A stretch of DNA of 64,000 bases from Gammaproteobacteria bacterium (GCA_018815325.1 JAHIYE010000001.1:1-64000); one strand, 5' to 3'; counted from the first letter of the stretch, positions 39,484 to 47,893 are shown. The notes: a model not told the origin generated them from the sequence alone. Translations and numbers: made by a program.

Positions 39484-39993
39484 ATGAACAGCCCGATGTA
39501 TATGAATTCCGTGCCCGTCTTCAAGCAAATGCTGACAGCCCTGAAAAACATTCTTGGCAAGGCCGATGCCCACATCCTCGCGAAGTCCATCGAGCCAGAC
39601 GCGCTGTTGCAGGCCCGTCTTTTTCCAGACATGTTGCCGCTGCTCAAGCAGGTACAGATCGCTGCCGACTTCGCGCGCGGCATATCTGCGCGGCTGGCAG
39701 GCGTCGAGATTCCTGCCTTTGAAGGCAAGGAGCAGGGCTTTGCCGACCTGGATGAGCTGCTGACCAACACACTGGCGTTTCTCGACACCCTGGACAGCGC
39801 TTCATTCCATGGCAGCGAAACCAAAGAGATCGTGCTGCGTCCGGGTACGCCAAAAGAAAAGAAACTGATCGGGCAGGTGTATCTGTCGAACTATGGCCTG
39901 CCTCAATTTCTTTTCCACGTGACGACGGCCTACGCCATCCTGCGCCATAACGGGGTGGAAATCGGCAAGCGCGATTACATGGGTGCCTATTGA
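39484..39993 (+). CDS. DUF1993 family protein
   Basis: 169 residues, all helical, with the DUF1993 layout: YMNSVPVFKQMLTALKNILG at the start, LFPDMLPLLKQVQIAADFAR with the central His-less DinB-like bundle, and YLSNYGLPQFLFHVTTAYAILRHNGVEIGKRDYMG at the end. The family is related in fold to DinB proteins, but no activity is established. It is cytoplasmic and has no operon partner. An ATG at 39499 is also in frame. Confidence 0.85.
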   Translation: MNSPMYMNSVPVFKQMLTALKNILGKADAHILAKSIEPDALLQARLFPDMLPLLKQVQIAADFARGISARLAGVEIPAFEGKEQGFADLDELLTNTLAFLDTLDSASFHGSETKEIVLRPGTPKEKKLIGQVYLSNYGLPQFLFHVTTAYAILRHNGVEIGKRDYMGAY

Positions 39994-40180
39994 AAGAGCC
40001 CCGTCGTGGCAGCCCAATTACACGATGTGAGTTGACGCTCCACCACCGCAGCGAGCGCGGGAGACAGAGTTCATGCTGCCATGCAGCATCACCTCGCGCT
40101 TGAGATTGCAGCTGCGGGAATGGGCGTCGATGATGGGGCGTCCATGCGCCGGTACTTGCGGGAGTCAGATTGTGGCTCGC

Positions 40181-40221
40181 TAATTTATGGGATGACACAA
40201 AGTCTTCGAGACCTTACTATC
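40181..40221 (+). promoter_or_regulatory. conserved promoter element A (secreted Cys-rich gene)
   Basis: A 41-base block that matches element B (41611-41651) at 32 positions. It has -35 ATGACA (40192-40197), a 17-base spacer and -10 TACTAT (40215-40220). The 17 upstream bases TAATTTATGGGATGACA are identical in both copies, as is TCTTCGA inside the spacer. The distance to the start codon is also the same (54-55 bases). Confidence 0.7.
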
Positions 40222-40275
40222 CGGCCCGGACCCACCGTCCAATGCAACCAAACCAACTTTTGCACGGCCAGACGC

Positions 40276-41367
40276 ATGAAAAAAATAACGCTGCTACTTG
40301 TCACCCTGTTGCTGAGTCTTTCACTCCACGCGCAGGACCAGACCATCAACAACCCCACCATCAACATCGAAGGGACCTATACCGGCTCATCCAATGGTGG
40401 GAAATTGACCGGCAAATTTGGAGGCTCTGGCGGCGGTGGCGGGCGATGTGAAGCAGGCTGCACAGTCAAAGAGCCCAAGAAAGACCCGGCCAAACCCAAA
40501 ACCGCGGCCGAGTTGAAAGCAGAAGAACAGAAAAAGGCGATGGCGCTCATCGAGCAATACCTGCGCAGCGCCTATGCCATCTGGAACACCTACGGCAGCC
40601 CGTATCTGACCATCCGCAGTGTGGAGTACATCGGCAACAAGGTTTTCTTCGAATGGGCCACCCGCGCCGCATCGATGTCCGTGTACGGGCTTTACCTGGC
40701 TCTGCGCCCCAGTGAAATCGGCAGTGACAACATTGACCCCAAGCAGGTAAATCAGTATCTGGACGAATTGAAAAAGATCAAGGTTGACGATCAGAAAGAC
40801 AAATCAAAAAATATCAAGGAAGAGTTTTTGCCCGACAACTTCCGACAGCCCCCTTTTGATCCCGAGACACGTAATCAGGAGCGCGATTTGCGCAGTCAGA
40901 TTTTCCGCAAGAGCGACATCTCGCGTAATGAGGCCAAACAGGTTGTCAAAGACTTCCTGGTGCGCAATGAGGGCGCGCCCTACGGCGAACTGGTTGCCAA
41001 CATGCTGGAGGTCTATGACCAGGACAGCATCAACCAGCAGGGCCTGTCCCCCGAGGCCCTGGCCTGGATGAACCGGTTTTCACAGTATGTGGACTCGGTC
41101 AATGCGGCGCGCAGAAAAAATGAGCCTGCCAACATCTGTCTGATTCCGGAGGACCGCAAGTTCTGCACCATTGCGGGCGGAACAAAAGGAGAGCGCTGTT
41201 ATTGCAACGCTGCGCCGGGCAAGCGGGGCATTGCCAGTGTGCGCGCAACCGGCAATATCTGTGAGACCCAGCGCGCCTACTGCGAGCTGCCCCTTCAATC
41301 CCCGATGGGCTCTCCGTGTTCTTGCAGCGGGGCAATGGGTATGGAGCGGGGCTCGGTCAAATGGTGA
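40276..41367 (+). CDS. secreted protein with duplicated cysteine motif
   Basis: 363 residues from the ATG at 40276. There is a signal peptide (LLLVTLLLSLSLHAQ) and a Gly-rich stretch with CEAGC (about 40-60). A Lys/Glu-rich segment and a helical middle follow, and a C-terminal tail holds eight cysteines in two copies of the pattern C-x-R-x-[FY]-C, then G-x2-C-x-C-x4-G-x2-R-G: RKFCTIAGGTKGERCYC and RAYCELPLQSPMGSPCSC. That even number suggests four disulfides in an exported protein. I do not recognise a named family. It has a matched promoter with the next gene downstream, the lipoprotein at 41705. Confidence 0.72.
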   Translation: MKKITLLLVTLLLSLSLHAQDQTINNPTINIEGTYTGSSNGGKLTGKFGGSGGGGGRCEAGCTVKEPKKDPAKPKTAAELKAEEQKKAMALIEQYLRSAYAIWNTYGSPYLTIRSVEYIGNKVFFEWATRAASMSVYGLYLALRPSEIGSDNIDPKQVNQYLDELKKIKVDDQKDKSKNIKEEFLPDNFRQPPFDPETRNQERDLRSQIFRKSDISRNEAKQVVKDFLVRNEGAPYGELVANMLEVYDQDSINQQGLSPEALAWMNRFSQYVDSVNAARRKNEPANICLIPEDRKFCTIAGGTKGERCYCNAAPGKRGIASVRATGNICETQRAYCELPLQSPMGSPCSCSGAMGMERGSVKW

Positions 41368-41704
41368 TCCCGGGGCGCCTGGCTTAATCAGCGTTAGCGT
41401 GATTGCAGCAAGACGGGCAGTCCGGTACCTGCCCCCTTGCTGATGCCGGCCACTTGGCTGGGTTTAACCCCCGCCTCCAGCAGGGCGCGCACCAAGCCCA
41501 TGCGCGGGAGCTATCAGGCTGAGTCCTCAAAGCTATCAGCGCAACCTGCCTGGACACATTTGTGCAATCGCAGCATTTTTATGCCTCTTCATGCACGACT
41601 ATCTGACCCCTAATTTATGGGATGACAAGGCCTCTTCGAACTCTTACCATCTATTCGACGACTTGCCCAAATGCGATTTCCCCATCTACTTACTGGAGGC
41701 ATAA
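41368..41704. other. intergenic region with a possible gene remnant
   Basis: 337 bases without an intact gene except promoter element B at 41611-41651. On the minus strand, 41501-41394 reads MGLVRALLEAGVKPSQVAGI and ends after 35 residues; LLEAGVKPSQVA resembles the start of a helix-turn-helix, so it may be a fragment of a larger gene. Two AGCTATCAG words (41509 and 41531) also occur. Confidence 0.4.
41611..41651 (+). promoter_or_regulatory. conserved promoter element B (lipoprotein gene)
   Basis: Partner of element A: -35 ATGACA (41622-41627), 17-base spacer, -10 TACCAT (41645-41650), 54 bases before the ATG at 41705. 32 of 41 positions match element A while flanking DNA does not. Confidence 0.7.
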
Positions 41705-42295
41705 ATGAAGAATGCATTATTAGCAATTACAGTTTGCTTAACAGCAGTTGGATGCGGTACTACAACGACAAATCCGAGTGTGGCTAAGACTGCAGCAAGT
41801 ACGTTCACAATCACAAAACTTCAAACAACTGGAAAATCGACTGCAGAGCTAGATCAAGCGAATCAGAAGTTGCTTGAAGAAAAGCTGGAAGAAGTACTTA
41901 ATTTCTGTTTGCCACGATTGTCTGGGTATGAACAGGCATCAGTTGATCAGGCCAAGAATGCATATTGGCTCTCAATGAGTGGCCTTATTGCAGGCTCTGT
42001 ACTAGGTCCCGCGCTTACAGCTGCAAACGCGACATCAAATGCTTCATCGATCGCGGCGCTTAGTGGATGGGCAGGCGCGACAAACTTTGCGGGTCAGTCA
42101 TTAAAGACTTCCGGTTTGAGTGGCAGTTCCATCGCTGAAACTCGTAACGCCATTATTAAGAACGTGAAGGATGCAGTTGCTATTGCAAGCGATGGCAGCA
42201 AATCATTTGAAGATAGAAGTGGGGCTCTTATGAGAGCACGGTCAGAGTGCATCATTTATGAGATTGCTGTTCCCAGTATTCCGCAGGCAAACTGA
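41705..42295 (+). CDS. hypothetical lipoprotein
   Basis: 196 residues. Signal with lipobox LTAVGC (Cys near residue 17), so lipid-anchored. A Ser/Thr-rich segment is followed by a charged coiled stretch (STAELDQANQKLLEEKLEEV), an Ala/Gly/Ser-rich hydrophobic part (GLIAGSVLGPALTAANATS) that may insert in a membrane, and a helical end with one more Cys (RARSECIIYEIAV). GGAGG lies 10 bases before the ATG. The gene is visibly AT-richer than most neighbours and has no recognised family, as expected of a horizontally acquired gene. It shares its promoter type with the Cys-rich gene upstream. Confidence 0.7.
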   Translation: MKNALLAITVCLTAVGCGTTTTNPSVAKTAASTFTITKLQTTGKSTAELDQANQKLLEEKLEEVLNFCLPRLSGYEQASVDQAKNAYWLSMSGLIAGSVLGPALTAANATSNASSIAALSGWAGATNFAGQSLKTSGLSGSSIAETRNAIIKNVKDAVAIASDGSKSFEDRSGALMRARSECIIYEIAVPSIPQAN

Positions 42296-42481
42296 ATGAG
42301 TCGGCTTTTCGAATTATGTATTTGTCTGTGATGCTCGGCCAACTCAACTATTCGACACCCCGCATCACAACTCGCCACAAGACTCTCGCTGAGTGATCGG
42401 CTTTCCTAGCAAACTTGCTAAATCCCAATCCCCAAAACCCCTCCCCCGCCAGTTTTCACAAATTAAGCGAAAATTGCGCGC

Positions 42482-42994
42482 ATGTCTTCCCCAGCCATCG
42501 GCGCCCGTCCCCCCAGTTTTTCTCCGCAAGCGTTTCGCGCCTCGCTGGGCATGTTTGCCACGGGGGTGACCATCGTCACGGCGCGCACGCCCGAGGGTGG
42601 GCTGATCGGCCTCACGGCCAACTCGTTCAACTCGGTCTCGCTCACGCCACCACTGGTGCTGTGGAGCCTGGCGCAGGCCGCGGGCTCGATGGCGGTGTTC
42701 AGCACCGGCTCGCACTACGCCATCAACATCCTCGCGGCCGACCAGCACGATCTGGCGCTGCGCTTTGCCGCGCGCAACACCGACCGCTGGGCCGATGTGG
42801 GCTTTGTGGATGGCGTGTGCGGCGCGCCGCTGCTGAACGGCGCGGCGGCCACCTTTGAGTGCTTCAACCGCAGCCGCTATGAAGAGGGCGACCATGTGAT
42901 CTTCGTCGGCGAGGTGGAGCACTGCTCGCACCGCGAGGGCGCCTCGCCGCTGCTGTTTCACGGCGGCAAGTTCTATACCGAGCACCCGCTGTAA
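42482..42994 (+). CDS. flavin reductase family protein
   Basis: 170 residues. FMN-binding split-barrel motifs: LGMFATGVTIVTARTPEG, GLTANSFNSVSLTPPLVLWS, HYAINILAADQHDLALRFA and GDHVIFVGEVEHCSHREGASPLLFHGGKFY. Members reduce FMN or FAD with NAD(P)H to supply flavin-dependent monooxygenases. No monooxygenase gene is adjacent, so the partner is unknown. Preceded by a region without genes; followed by a repeat copy. Confidence 0.9.
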   Translation: MSSPAIGARPPSFSPQAFRASLGMFATGVTIVTARTPEGGLIGLTANSFNSVSLTPPLVLWSLAQAAGSMAVFSTGSHYAINILAADQHDLALRFAARNTDRWADVGFVDGVCGAPLLNGAAATFECFNRSRYEEGDHVIFVGEVEHCSHREGASPLLFHGGKFYTEHPL

Positions 42995-43015
42995 GCCAGC
43001 GCATACGGTGAGATT

Positions 43016-43072
43016 GCTATTAATACAATAGCTGGTTGCGCAATATGGATAAGGACTAGCGCCTGTTTTTAT
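43016..43072 (+). repeat. dispersed repeat, near full-length copy 5
   Basis: Core GCTATTAATACAATAGC, then TGGTTGCGCAATATGG, AAGGACTAGCGCC and a T-rich end. Between the flavin reductase and EamA genes. Closest relatives in this window: copies at 46486 and 47810. Confidence 0.75.
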
Positions 43073-43096
43073 CAATTTTTTAGACGCCCTGACTGA

Positions 43097-44011
43097 ATGA
43101 CCACTCCACGCAAAGAACACCTTGATGGCCTGAGCATCAGCCTGCTGCTGGTGTGCTGCATGTTCTGGGGCTTTCAGCAGGTGCTGGTGAAAGCCACGCT
43201 GCCGGAGCTGGCGCCGGTGTTCCAGGCGGCCATCCGTTTTGTGGGCGCCACCGCGCTGCTGTGGCTGTGGTGCCGCTGGCGTGGCGTGCGCCTGTTTGTG
43301 GCGGACGGCACGCTGCGCGCCGGGCTGCTGGCGGGCAGCCTGTTTGCGGGCGAGTTTGCCTGCCTGTACATCGGCCTGCAATACACCACGGCCTCGCGGC
43401 TTACGGTGTTTCTCTACACATCCCCTTTCTGGGTGGCGCTGCTGCTGCCGCTGCTGGTGCACGCCGAGCGGCTGCGCCGCGTGCAGTGGGTGGGGCTGCT
43501 GTTTGCGTTTGGCGCGCTGGTATTTGCCTTTCGCGACGGGCTGAGCGCGGGCGGCAGCGGCTTGCAGTGGCTGGGCGATGGCCTGGCGCTGCTGGCCGGC
43601 CTGCTCTGGGGCCTGACCACGGTGACGATTCGCGCCAGCAAACTGGCCAGCTGCTCGGCCGAGAAGTTGCTGTTCTACCAGGTGGGGGTGAGCGCGGTGA
43701 CGCTGCCGCTGCTCTCGCTGGCACTGGGCGAGCACTGGGTGTGGCAGTTCAGCGCCTTTGCCACCACCTCGCTGCTGCTGCAGACGGTGGTGGGTGCATT
43801 TGCCAGCTACCTGGCCTGGATGTGGATGCTGGGGCGCTACCCGGCCACCAAGATTTCGGTGTTTGTGTTTCTCACGCCGGTGTTTGCGCTGCTGTTTGGT
43901 ACGCTGTGGCTGAAGGAAACCGTGTCGGTGGGCCTGCTGGTGGCGCTGATGCTGGTGGCCGCGGGCATTGTGCTGGTAAACCGCAAGCCCAATCTGCCGA
44001 TAACCAAATGA
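43097..44011 (+). CDS. EamA/DMT family transporter
   Basis: 304 residues, ten hydrophobic segments forming two EamA halves. The first half contains FWGFQQVLVKATLPELAPVF and LFAGEFACLYIGLQYTTASR; the second contains LLWGLTTVTIRASKLASCSA and FASYLAWMWMLGRYPATKIS. These proteins export amino acids, nucleotides or drugs across the inner membrane; which is unknown. The HD-GYP gene starts 42 bases downstream, but with no shared function obvious. Confidence 0.9.
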   Translation: MTTPRKEHLDGLSISLLLVCCMFWGFQQVLVKATLPELAPVFQAAIRFVGATALLWLWCRWRGVRLFVADGTLRAGLLAGSLFAGEFACLYIGLQYTTASRLTVFLYTSPFWVALLLPLLVHAERLRRVQWVGLLFAFGALVFAFRDGLSAGGSGLQWLGDGLALLAGLLWGLTTVTIRASKLASCSAEKLLFYQVGVSAVTLPLLSLALGEHWVWQFSAFATTSLLLQTVVGAFASYLAWMWMLGRYPATKISVFVFLTPVFALLFGTLWLKETVSVGLLVALMLVAAGIVLVNRKPNLPITK

Positions 44012-44053
44012 TATGCGCCCATTAAGCCCCGCCACCGCAGAAGGAACCGTGCC

Positions 44054-45403
44054 ATGCAGGCCTTGAAACTCTCTGAACTGATGGCGGCTCTCAGCCACGC
44101 GCTGGACATTACCGAGGGCCAGCCCGAGGGGCATTGTGTGCGCTGCTGCTGGATCGGCATGCATGTGGGCCAGAAGCTGGGCCTGCCGAGCGATCAGCTG
44201 TGGGAGCTGTACTACACGGTGCTGCTCAAAGACCTGGGCTGCAGCAGCAATGCCTCGCGCATCTGCGAGCTGTACCTGACGGACGACCTGAGCTTCAAGC
44301 GCGACTTCAAGCTGGTGGACGGCAGCCTGCCGCAGGTGCTGCGCTTTGTGCTGCGCCACACGGGGCAGACCGCGGGCCTGGTGGACCGGCTGAAGGCGGT
44401 GACCGGCATCCTGACCAATGGCGACAAGATTGCCAACGAGCTGATCCAGACCCGCTGTTCGCGCGGGGCCGACATTGCCCGGCTGCTGCGCTTTTCCGAA
44501 GGGGTGGCGCTGGGCATCCACTCGCTGGACGAGCACTGGGACGGCAACGGCCGGCCCGAGGCGCGCGAGGGCAACAGCATCCCCCTGTTCTCACGCATTG
44601 CGCTGATGGCGCAGGTGGTGGACATCGTGAACTGCGCCAGCGGACGCGACGAAGCCATGGAGGAGCTGAAGAAGCGCCGCGGCAAATGGTTCGACCCGGA
44701 TGTGGTGGACGCCTTCATGGCGGTGGCGGACGATGCCTTCTGGGCCTCCTTGCAGTTGAGCGCACCGGAGATCGAAGCCCGCGTGTTTGCGCTGGAGCCG
44801 GGCGGCCACGAGGCCGTGCTGGACGAAGACTATATGGACGACATTGCCGAGGCCTTTGGCAAGGTGGTGGACGCCAAGAGCCCCTACACCGCAGGCCACA
44901 GCGCCCGCGTGGGCCTGTACACCGCGCTGCTGAGCAACTCGCTGGACCTGCCCGAGCCGCGCCGGCGCTGGCTCAAGCGCGGGGCGCTCTTGCACGACGT
45001 GGGCAAGCTGGGTGTGAGCAACGCGGTGCTGGACAAGCCGGGCAAGCTGGACGATGCCGAGTGGGCGGCGGTGAAGATGCACGCCTCGTACACCGAGACC
45101 ATCCTAGGGCGCATCGGCCCATTTGACGAACTGGCCCGCGTCTCGGCCGCCCACCACGAGCGGCTGGACGGCGGCGGCTACCCGCGCGGCATCAAGGCCG
45201 CAGATATTGCGATGGAGACCCGCATCATCACCACCGCCGACATCTTTGACGCCATCACCGCCGTGCGCCCCTACCGCGGCGCGATCCCTGTGGAGAAGAC
45301 GCTGAGCATCATGGCCGAGACAGTGGGCACCGCGATCGATGCCGACTGTTTTGCGCACCTGCAGAAGATCGTGAAGACGAACCCGGAGTTTTTTCCGGGC
45401 TGA
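44054..45403 (+). CDS. HD-GYP domain protein with degenerate first HD domain
   Basis: 449 residues. The N-terminal half resembles an HD domain but has KDLGC where HDxGK would be, and DEHWDGNGRPE in place of HHExxDGxGYP; it is probably inactive or divergent. The C-terminal half is a good HD-GYP domain: TAGHSARVGLYT, LLHDVGKLGVSNAVLDKPG, HHERLDGGGYPRGIK and TADIFDAITAVRPYRG. HD-GYP enzymes degrade cyclic di-GMP. There is no sensor or membrane segment. It forms with 37384 and 57137 the cyclic di-GMP genes of this window. Confidence 0.88.
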   Translation: MQALKLSELMAALSHALDITEGQPEGHCVRCCWIGMHVGQKLGLPSDQLWELYYTVLLKDLGCSSNASRICELYLTDDLSFKRDFKLVDGSLPQVLRFVLRHTGQTAGLVDRLKAVTGILTNGDKIANELIQTRCSRGADIARLLRFSEGVALGIHSLDEHWDGNGRPEAREGNSIPLFSRIALMAQVVDIVNCASGRDEAMEELKKRRGKWFDPDVVDAFMAVADDAFWASLQLSAPEIEARVFALEPGGHEAVLDEDYMDDIAEAFGKVVDAKSPYTAGHSARVGLYTALLSNSLDLPEPRRRWLKRGALLHDVGKLGVSNAVLDKPGKLDDAEWAAVKMHASYTETILGRIGPFDELARVSAAHHERLDGGGYPRGIKAADIAMETRIITTADIFDAITAVRPYRGAIPVEKTLSIMAETVGTAIDADCFAHLQKIVKTNPEFFPG

Positions 45404-45461
45404 GGGCTGTCGCTCTCTGCTGCCGCTCTCTGCTCGGTTGGCGATTAGCGTGGCAAGTCCG

Positions 45462-46328
45462 TCACTGAATCTTTGACAAAAGATCAGGGTTGGTTACAAG
45501 GTTTCTAACGCCGTGTGCATGGTCTTCTTTAAAGACATTGCCTTTGCACCACTCACCAACAGACTTTGCATTTACCTTGGCAACTTTGGGGTGAACGCTC
45601 CAGGTCACCTGAAGCGGCGATCCTTTTGTGTTGTACCCCGGGCCCGTCGTTGAGCCAGCGTACTGAATTGGCGTACCTGTATTGGTGGGCATGTTCAATA
45701 CCTGGTTAACGCCGTTTTTCAAACCAAACTTGGTCACTTCACCGAAATCCAGCGCCTTCACATCGTTGACCAACACAAACACCTGCGTCTCTACGCGCAA
45801 TTGGGGGTTCTTGATCGAATCATTCAGACACGCTCCCAGCGTTGGCCCCGGCTTGACCTGTGCTGTTGAGTGAACGTAATGCAATTCAATCGTGTCGCCT
45901 GGCACAAGGCTTCCATGTTTGTCTGGACATGCCTTTTTATCGAGTGGTTTTAGTTCGTCTGCACTCAACTCCCCAGAATACAGGTAGCCACTTTGGTATC
46001 CATGACCATCGCCATTGCCCGCGTATTTTGTAAATTCGCCACCCTTGTGCTCGGCATTTTTATGCATATGGATATTGCATAGATTCATTTCTGTAAAGGC
46101 AGGCGCCGTGCTGAAAGCTATGCTGTTGCTCCCTGCGTTTGAATCGATGTCACGCGGCGACTGGGGACCAAACCCTTTGCCTTTTGTGTTTTTTGCAAGT
46201 GCATCATTCTGCTGCGAGATGACTTGATCAGAAACCGGCTTATGCGCGACTGCATGGTTCTCTTTTGCGCTCGCATAAACAGGTACAAGTGATGCTGTGA
46301 TGAGCAAAGCGAGTAGATTGATCTTCAT
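45462..46328 (-). CDS. delta-class carbonic anhydrase, exported
   Basis: 288 residues with a signal peptide (LLALLITASLVPVYASA). The catalytic block MNLCNIHMHKNAEHKGGEF at residues 81-99 carries the candidate zinc ligands His 87, 89 and 94; GFGPQSPRDID and YAGNGDGHGYQSGYLYSGEL are also characteristic. Its role is to interconvert CO2 and bicarbonate in the periplasm. The gene is markedly AT-richer than its neighbours and has GAGGTG before the ATG, which suggests later acquisition. It has no operon partner. I rely on motif recall for the class. Confidence 0.75.
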   Translation of the reverse strand: MKINLLALLITASLVPVYASAKENHAVAHKPVSDQVISQQNDALAKNTKGKGFGPQSPRDIDSNAGSNSIAFSTAPAFTEMNLCNIHMHKNAEHKGGEFTKYAGNGDGHGYQSGYLYSGELSADELKPLDKKACPDKHGSLVPGDTIELHYVHSTAQVKPGPTLGACLNDSIKNPQLRVETQVFVLVNDVKALDFGEVTKFGLKNGVNQVLNMPTNTGTPIQYAGSTTGPGYNTKGSPLQVTWSVHPKVAKVNAKSVGEWCKGNVFKEDHAHGVRNLVTNPDLLSKIQ

Positions 46329-46485
46329 TCTTCACCTCTGGATTGTTGACTGAGCGCAAATATTACGACGTAAATTTTTGTCACGCAAATCTAATGCATG
46401 CCGCTCCCGATGCAAGATGAGCTGCCGAGTATGGCTAGCTTCACCTGCAGCACTCACGCGTCAGTTGTCTGTACACAAGAAGGTT

Positions 46486-46541
46486 GCTATTGATTTAATA
46501 GCTTTTTGCGCAATGTGGGAAAGGGCTAGAGCCCGTTTTAT
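46486..46541 (+). repeat. dispersed repeat, full-length copy 6
   Basis: GCTATTGATTTAATAGC core, then TTTTTGCGCAATGTGG, AAAGGGCTAGAGCCCG and T-rich end. The most complete copy in the window. Lies between the carbonic anhydrase and Bug genes. Confidence 0.8.
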
Positions 46542-46565
46542 TACTTTAACTAATTGTCCAATACT

Positions 46566-46599
46566 CCAATAGCCACGCTGCAGGCAGCGTGGCTATTGG
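46566..46599 (-). terminator. possible terminator of the Bug gene
   Basis: Perfect 16-bp inverted repeat CCAATAGCCACGCTGC and its complement with a 2-base loop (AG), five bases past the stop of the gene at 46604. No T-run follows, so the terminator role is not certain. Confidence 0.5.
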
Positions 46600-46603
46600 C
46601 TAC

Positions 46604-47608
46604 TCAGCCCTTGCGCGCCAGGCCCAGCCGCTCGATGGTGGCCTTCTCTGATGCGAAGGTGCGCTCGGCATAGGCGGTGTAGTCGGCGGTGTTCATGTAG
46701 ATGGTGGGCATGTAGAACCTGTCCAGCGCCTCCTGCACCTTGGGGTCTTCCAGCGTTTTCTTGAAAGCATCGTGCAGGGTGCGCACCACGGCAGGGTCCA
46801 TGCCCTTGGGGCCGCCCATGCCGAAGGGCGACTCGCTGATGGTGTCCCAACCGCTTTCCTTGACGGTGGGCACGTCGGCAAAGGCCTTGTTGCGCTCGCG
46901 CCCCAGCGTGGCGAGCAGGCGCAGCTTGCCGGCTTTCACATGGGGGGCAAACTCGGTGGTGCCGCTCATCATGGGGATGTGGCCGCCCAGAATGGCCTGC
47001 ATGATCTCGGCCGAGCCCTTGTAGGGAATGTCCTGCAGCTGGATGCCGGCCTTGGCGCTGAACTCTTCCACCGCCAGGTGCGGCGTGGTGCCGGTGCCGG
47101 TGTGGCCGTAGGCCACCTTGCCGGGGTTGGCCTTGGCGTAGGCCACCATCTCCTTGAGGGTTTTGTAAGGCGCGTCCATGGTGGCGGCCAGGCCGAAGGT
47201 GTAGCCGGTGAGGCAGACGATGTGGGTGAGGTCCTTGACGGGGTCGAAGGCCATCTTCTGCATGTGCGGCAGGCGGTAGATGCCCAGCGGCAGCTGCGTG
47301 AGGGTGTAGCCGTCGGGCTTGGCCTGCATCATGGCCGAGGCACCGAGCGTGCCGCCGACACCGGGCTTGTTCTCGATCACCACGGGCACGCCGAGCACGC
47401 GGCCCGCGCTCTCGGCAAAGGCGCGCATCACGCCGTCGCTGCTGCCGCCTGCAGGCCAGGGCGCGATGAGGGTGATGGGGCGGGAGGGGAACTTGTCCTG
47501 CGCGAAGGCGGATGAGGACACGATGGCGGGGGCGGCCAGGGCGGCGGCACCGGCCAGAATCTGGCGGCGCGACAGCGCGGGGGTTTCTGGGTTTGCGGGG
47601 TTTTTCAT
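46604..47608 (-). CDS. Bug family tripartite tricarboxylate transporter substrate-binding protein
   Basis: 334 residues from the ATG at 47608 (GGAG nine bases upstream). A twin-arginine-type signal, SRRQILAGAAALAAPAIVSS, precedes the Bug fold: RPITLIAPWPAGGSSDGVMR, VVIENKPGVGGTLGASAM, DGYTL, and YGHTGTGTTPHLAVEEF. The family binds carboxylic acids in the periplasm for TctAB permeases, but no tctAB genes are adjacent, so it is an orphan like most Bug proteins. Ligand unknown. Confidence 0.92.
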   Translation of the reverse strand: MKNPANPETPALSRRQILAGAAALAAPAIVSSSAFAQDKFPSRPITLIAPWPAGGSSDGVMRAFAESAGRVLGVPVVIENKPGVGGTLGASAMMQAKPDGYTLTQLPLGIYRLPHMQKMAFDPVKDLTHIVCLTGYTFGLAATMDAPYKTLKEMVAYAKANPGKVAYGHTGTGTTPHLAVEEFSAKAGIQLQDIPYKGSAEIMQAILGGHIPMMSGTTEFAPHVKAGKLRLLATLGRERNKAFADVPTVKESGWDTISESPFGMGGPKGMDPAVVRTLHDAFKKTLEDPKVQEALDRFYMPTIYMNTADYTAYAERTFASEKATIERLGLARKG

Positions 47609-47762
47609 GTACGGGTCTCCTGTTGGCGTCTGTTGCGCGTGCGGGTTGTCAATGTGAAGCACAGGCCAAATAGTGGCACGCCAACACCCGAAAATCCCGT
47701 CGCGCACGCGACCTCAGCACCCCCCTGAATTCCCTAATTTCCCCAGTGTTGGCAAGCCCATT

Positions 47763-47792
47763 GCGCGGCACATGCGCGGCACATGCGCGGCA
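47763..47792. repeat. short tandem repeat, 11-bp unit
   Basis: GCGCGGCACAT repeated about 2.7 times, immediately before a dispersed repeat copy (47810). Confidence 0.8.
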
Positions 47793-47809
47793 GGGGAGTC
47801 ATACAAGAT

Positions 47810-47869
47810 GCTATATTTTTAGTAGCTGATTACACACTGCTAGAAAGGGCTACAGCCTGATTTTCTGGA
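47810..47869 (+). repeat. dispersed repeat, full-length copy 7
   Basis: GCTATATTTTTAGTAGC core, then TGATTACACACTGCTAG, AAAGGGCTACAGCC and a T-rich end. Diverged from copies 5 and 6 but colinear with them. Between the Bug gene and the Mrr-like gene. Confidence 0.7.
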
Positions 47870-47893
47870 TAAATCAGTCCGGGCATCAGCAGA

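Noticed and set aside
39994-40180. Possible transposase fragment before the Cys-rich gene
   Set aside because: Short stretches translate but none matched a transposase motif convincingly; no terminal repeats or target duplication seen.
42365-44536. A 723-residue minus-strand open frame opposite the flavin reductase, EamA and HD-GYP genes
   Set aside because: Its composition (His/Gln/Arg-rich with no domains) and its crossing of three good plus-strand genes mark it as an antisense shadow of high-GC coding.
46604-47608. A full TctABC transporter around the Bug gene
   Set aside because: No tctA or tctB gene within the neighbouring DNA; the Bug gene is an orphan.
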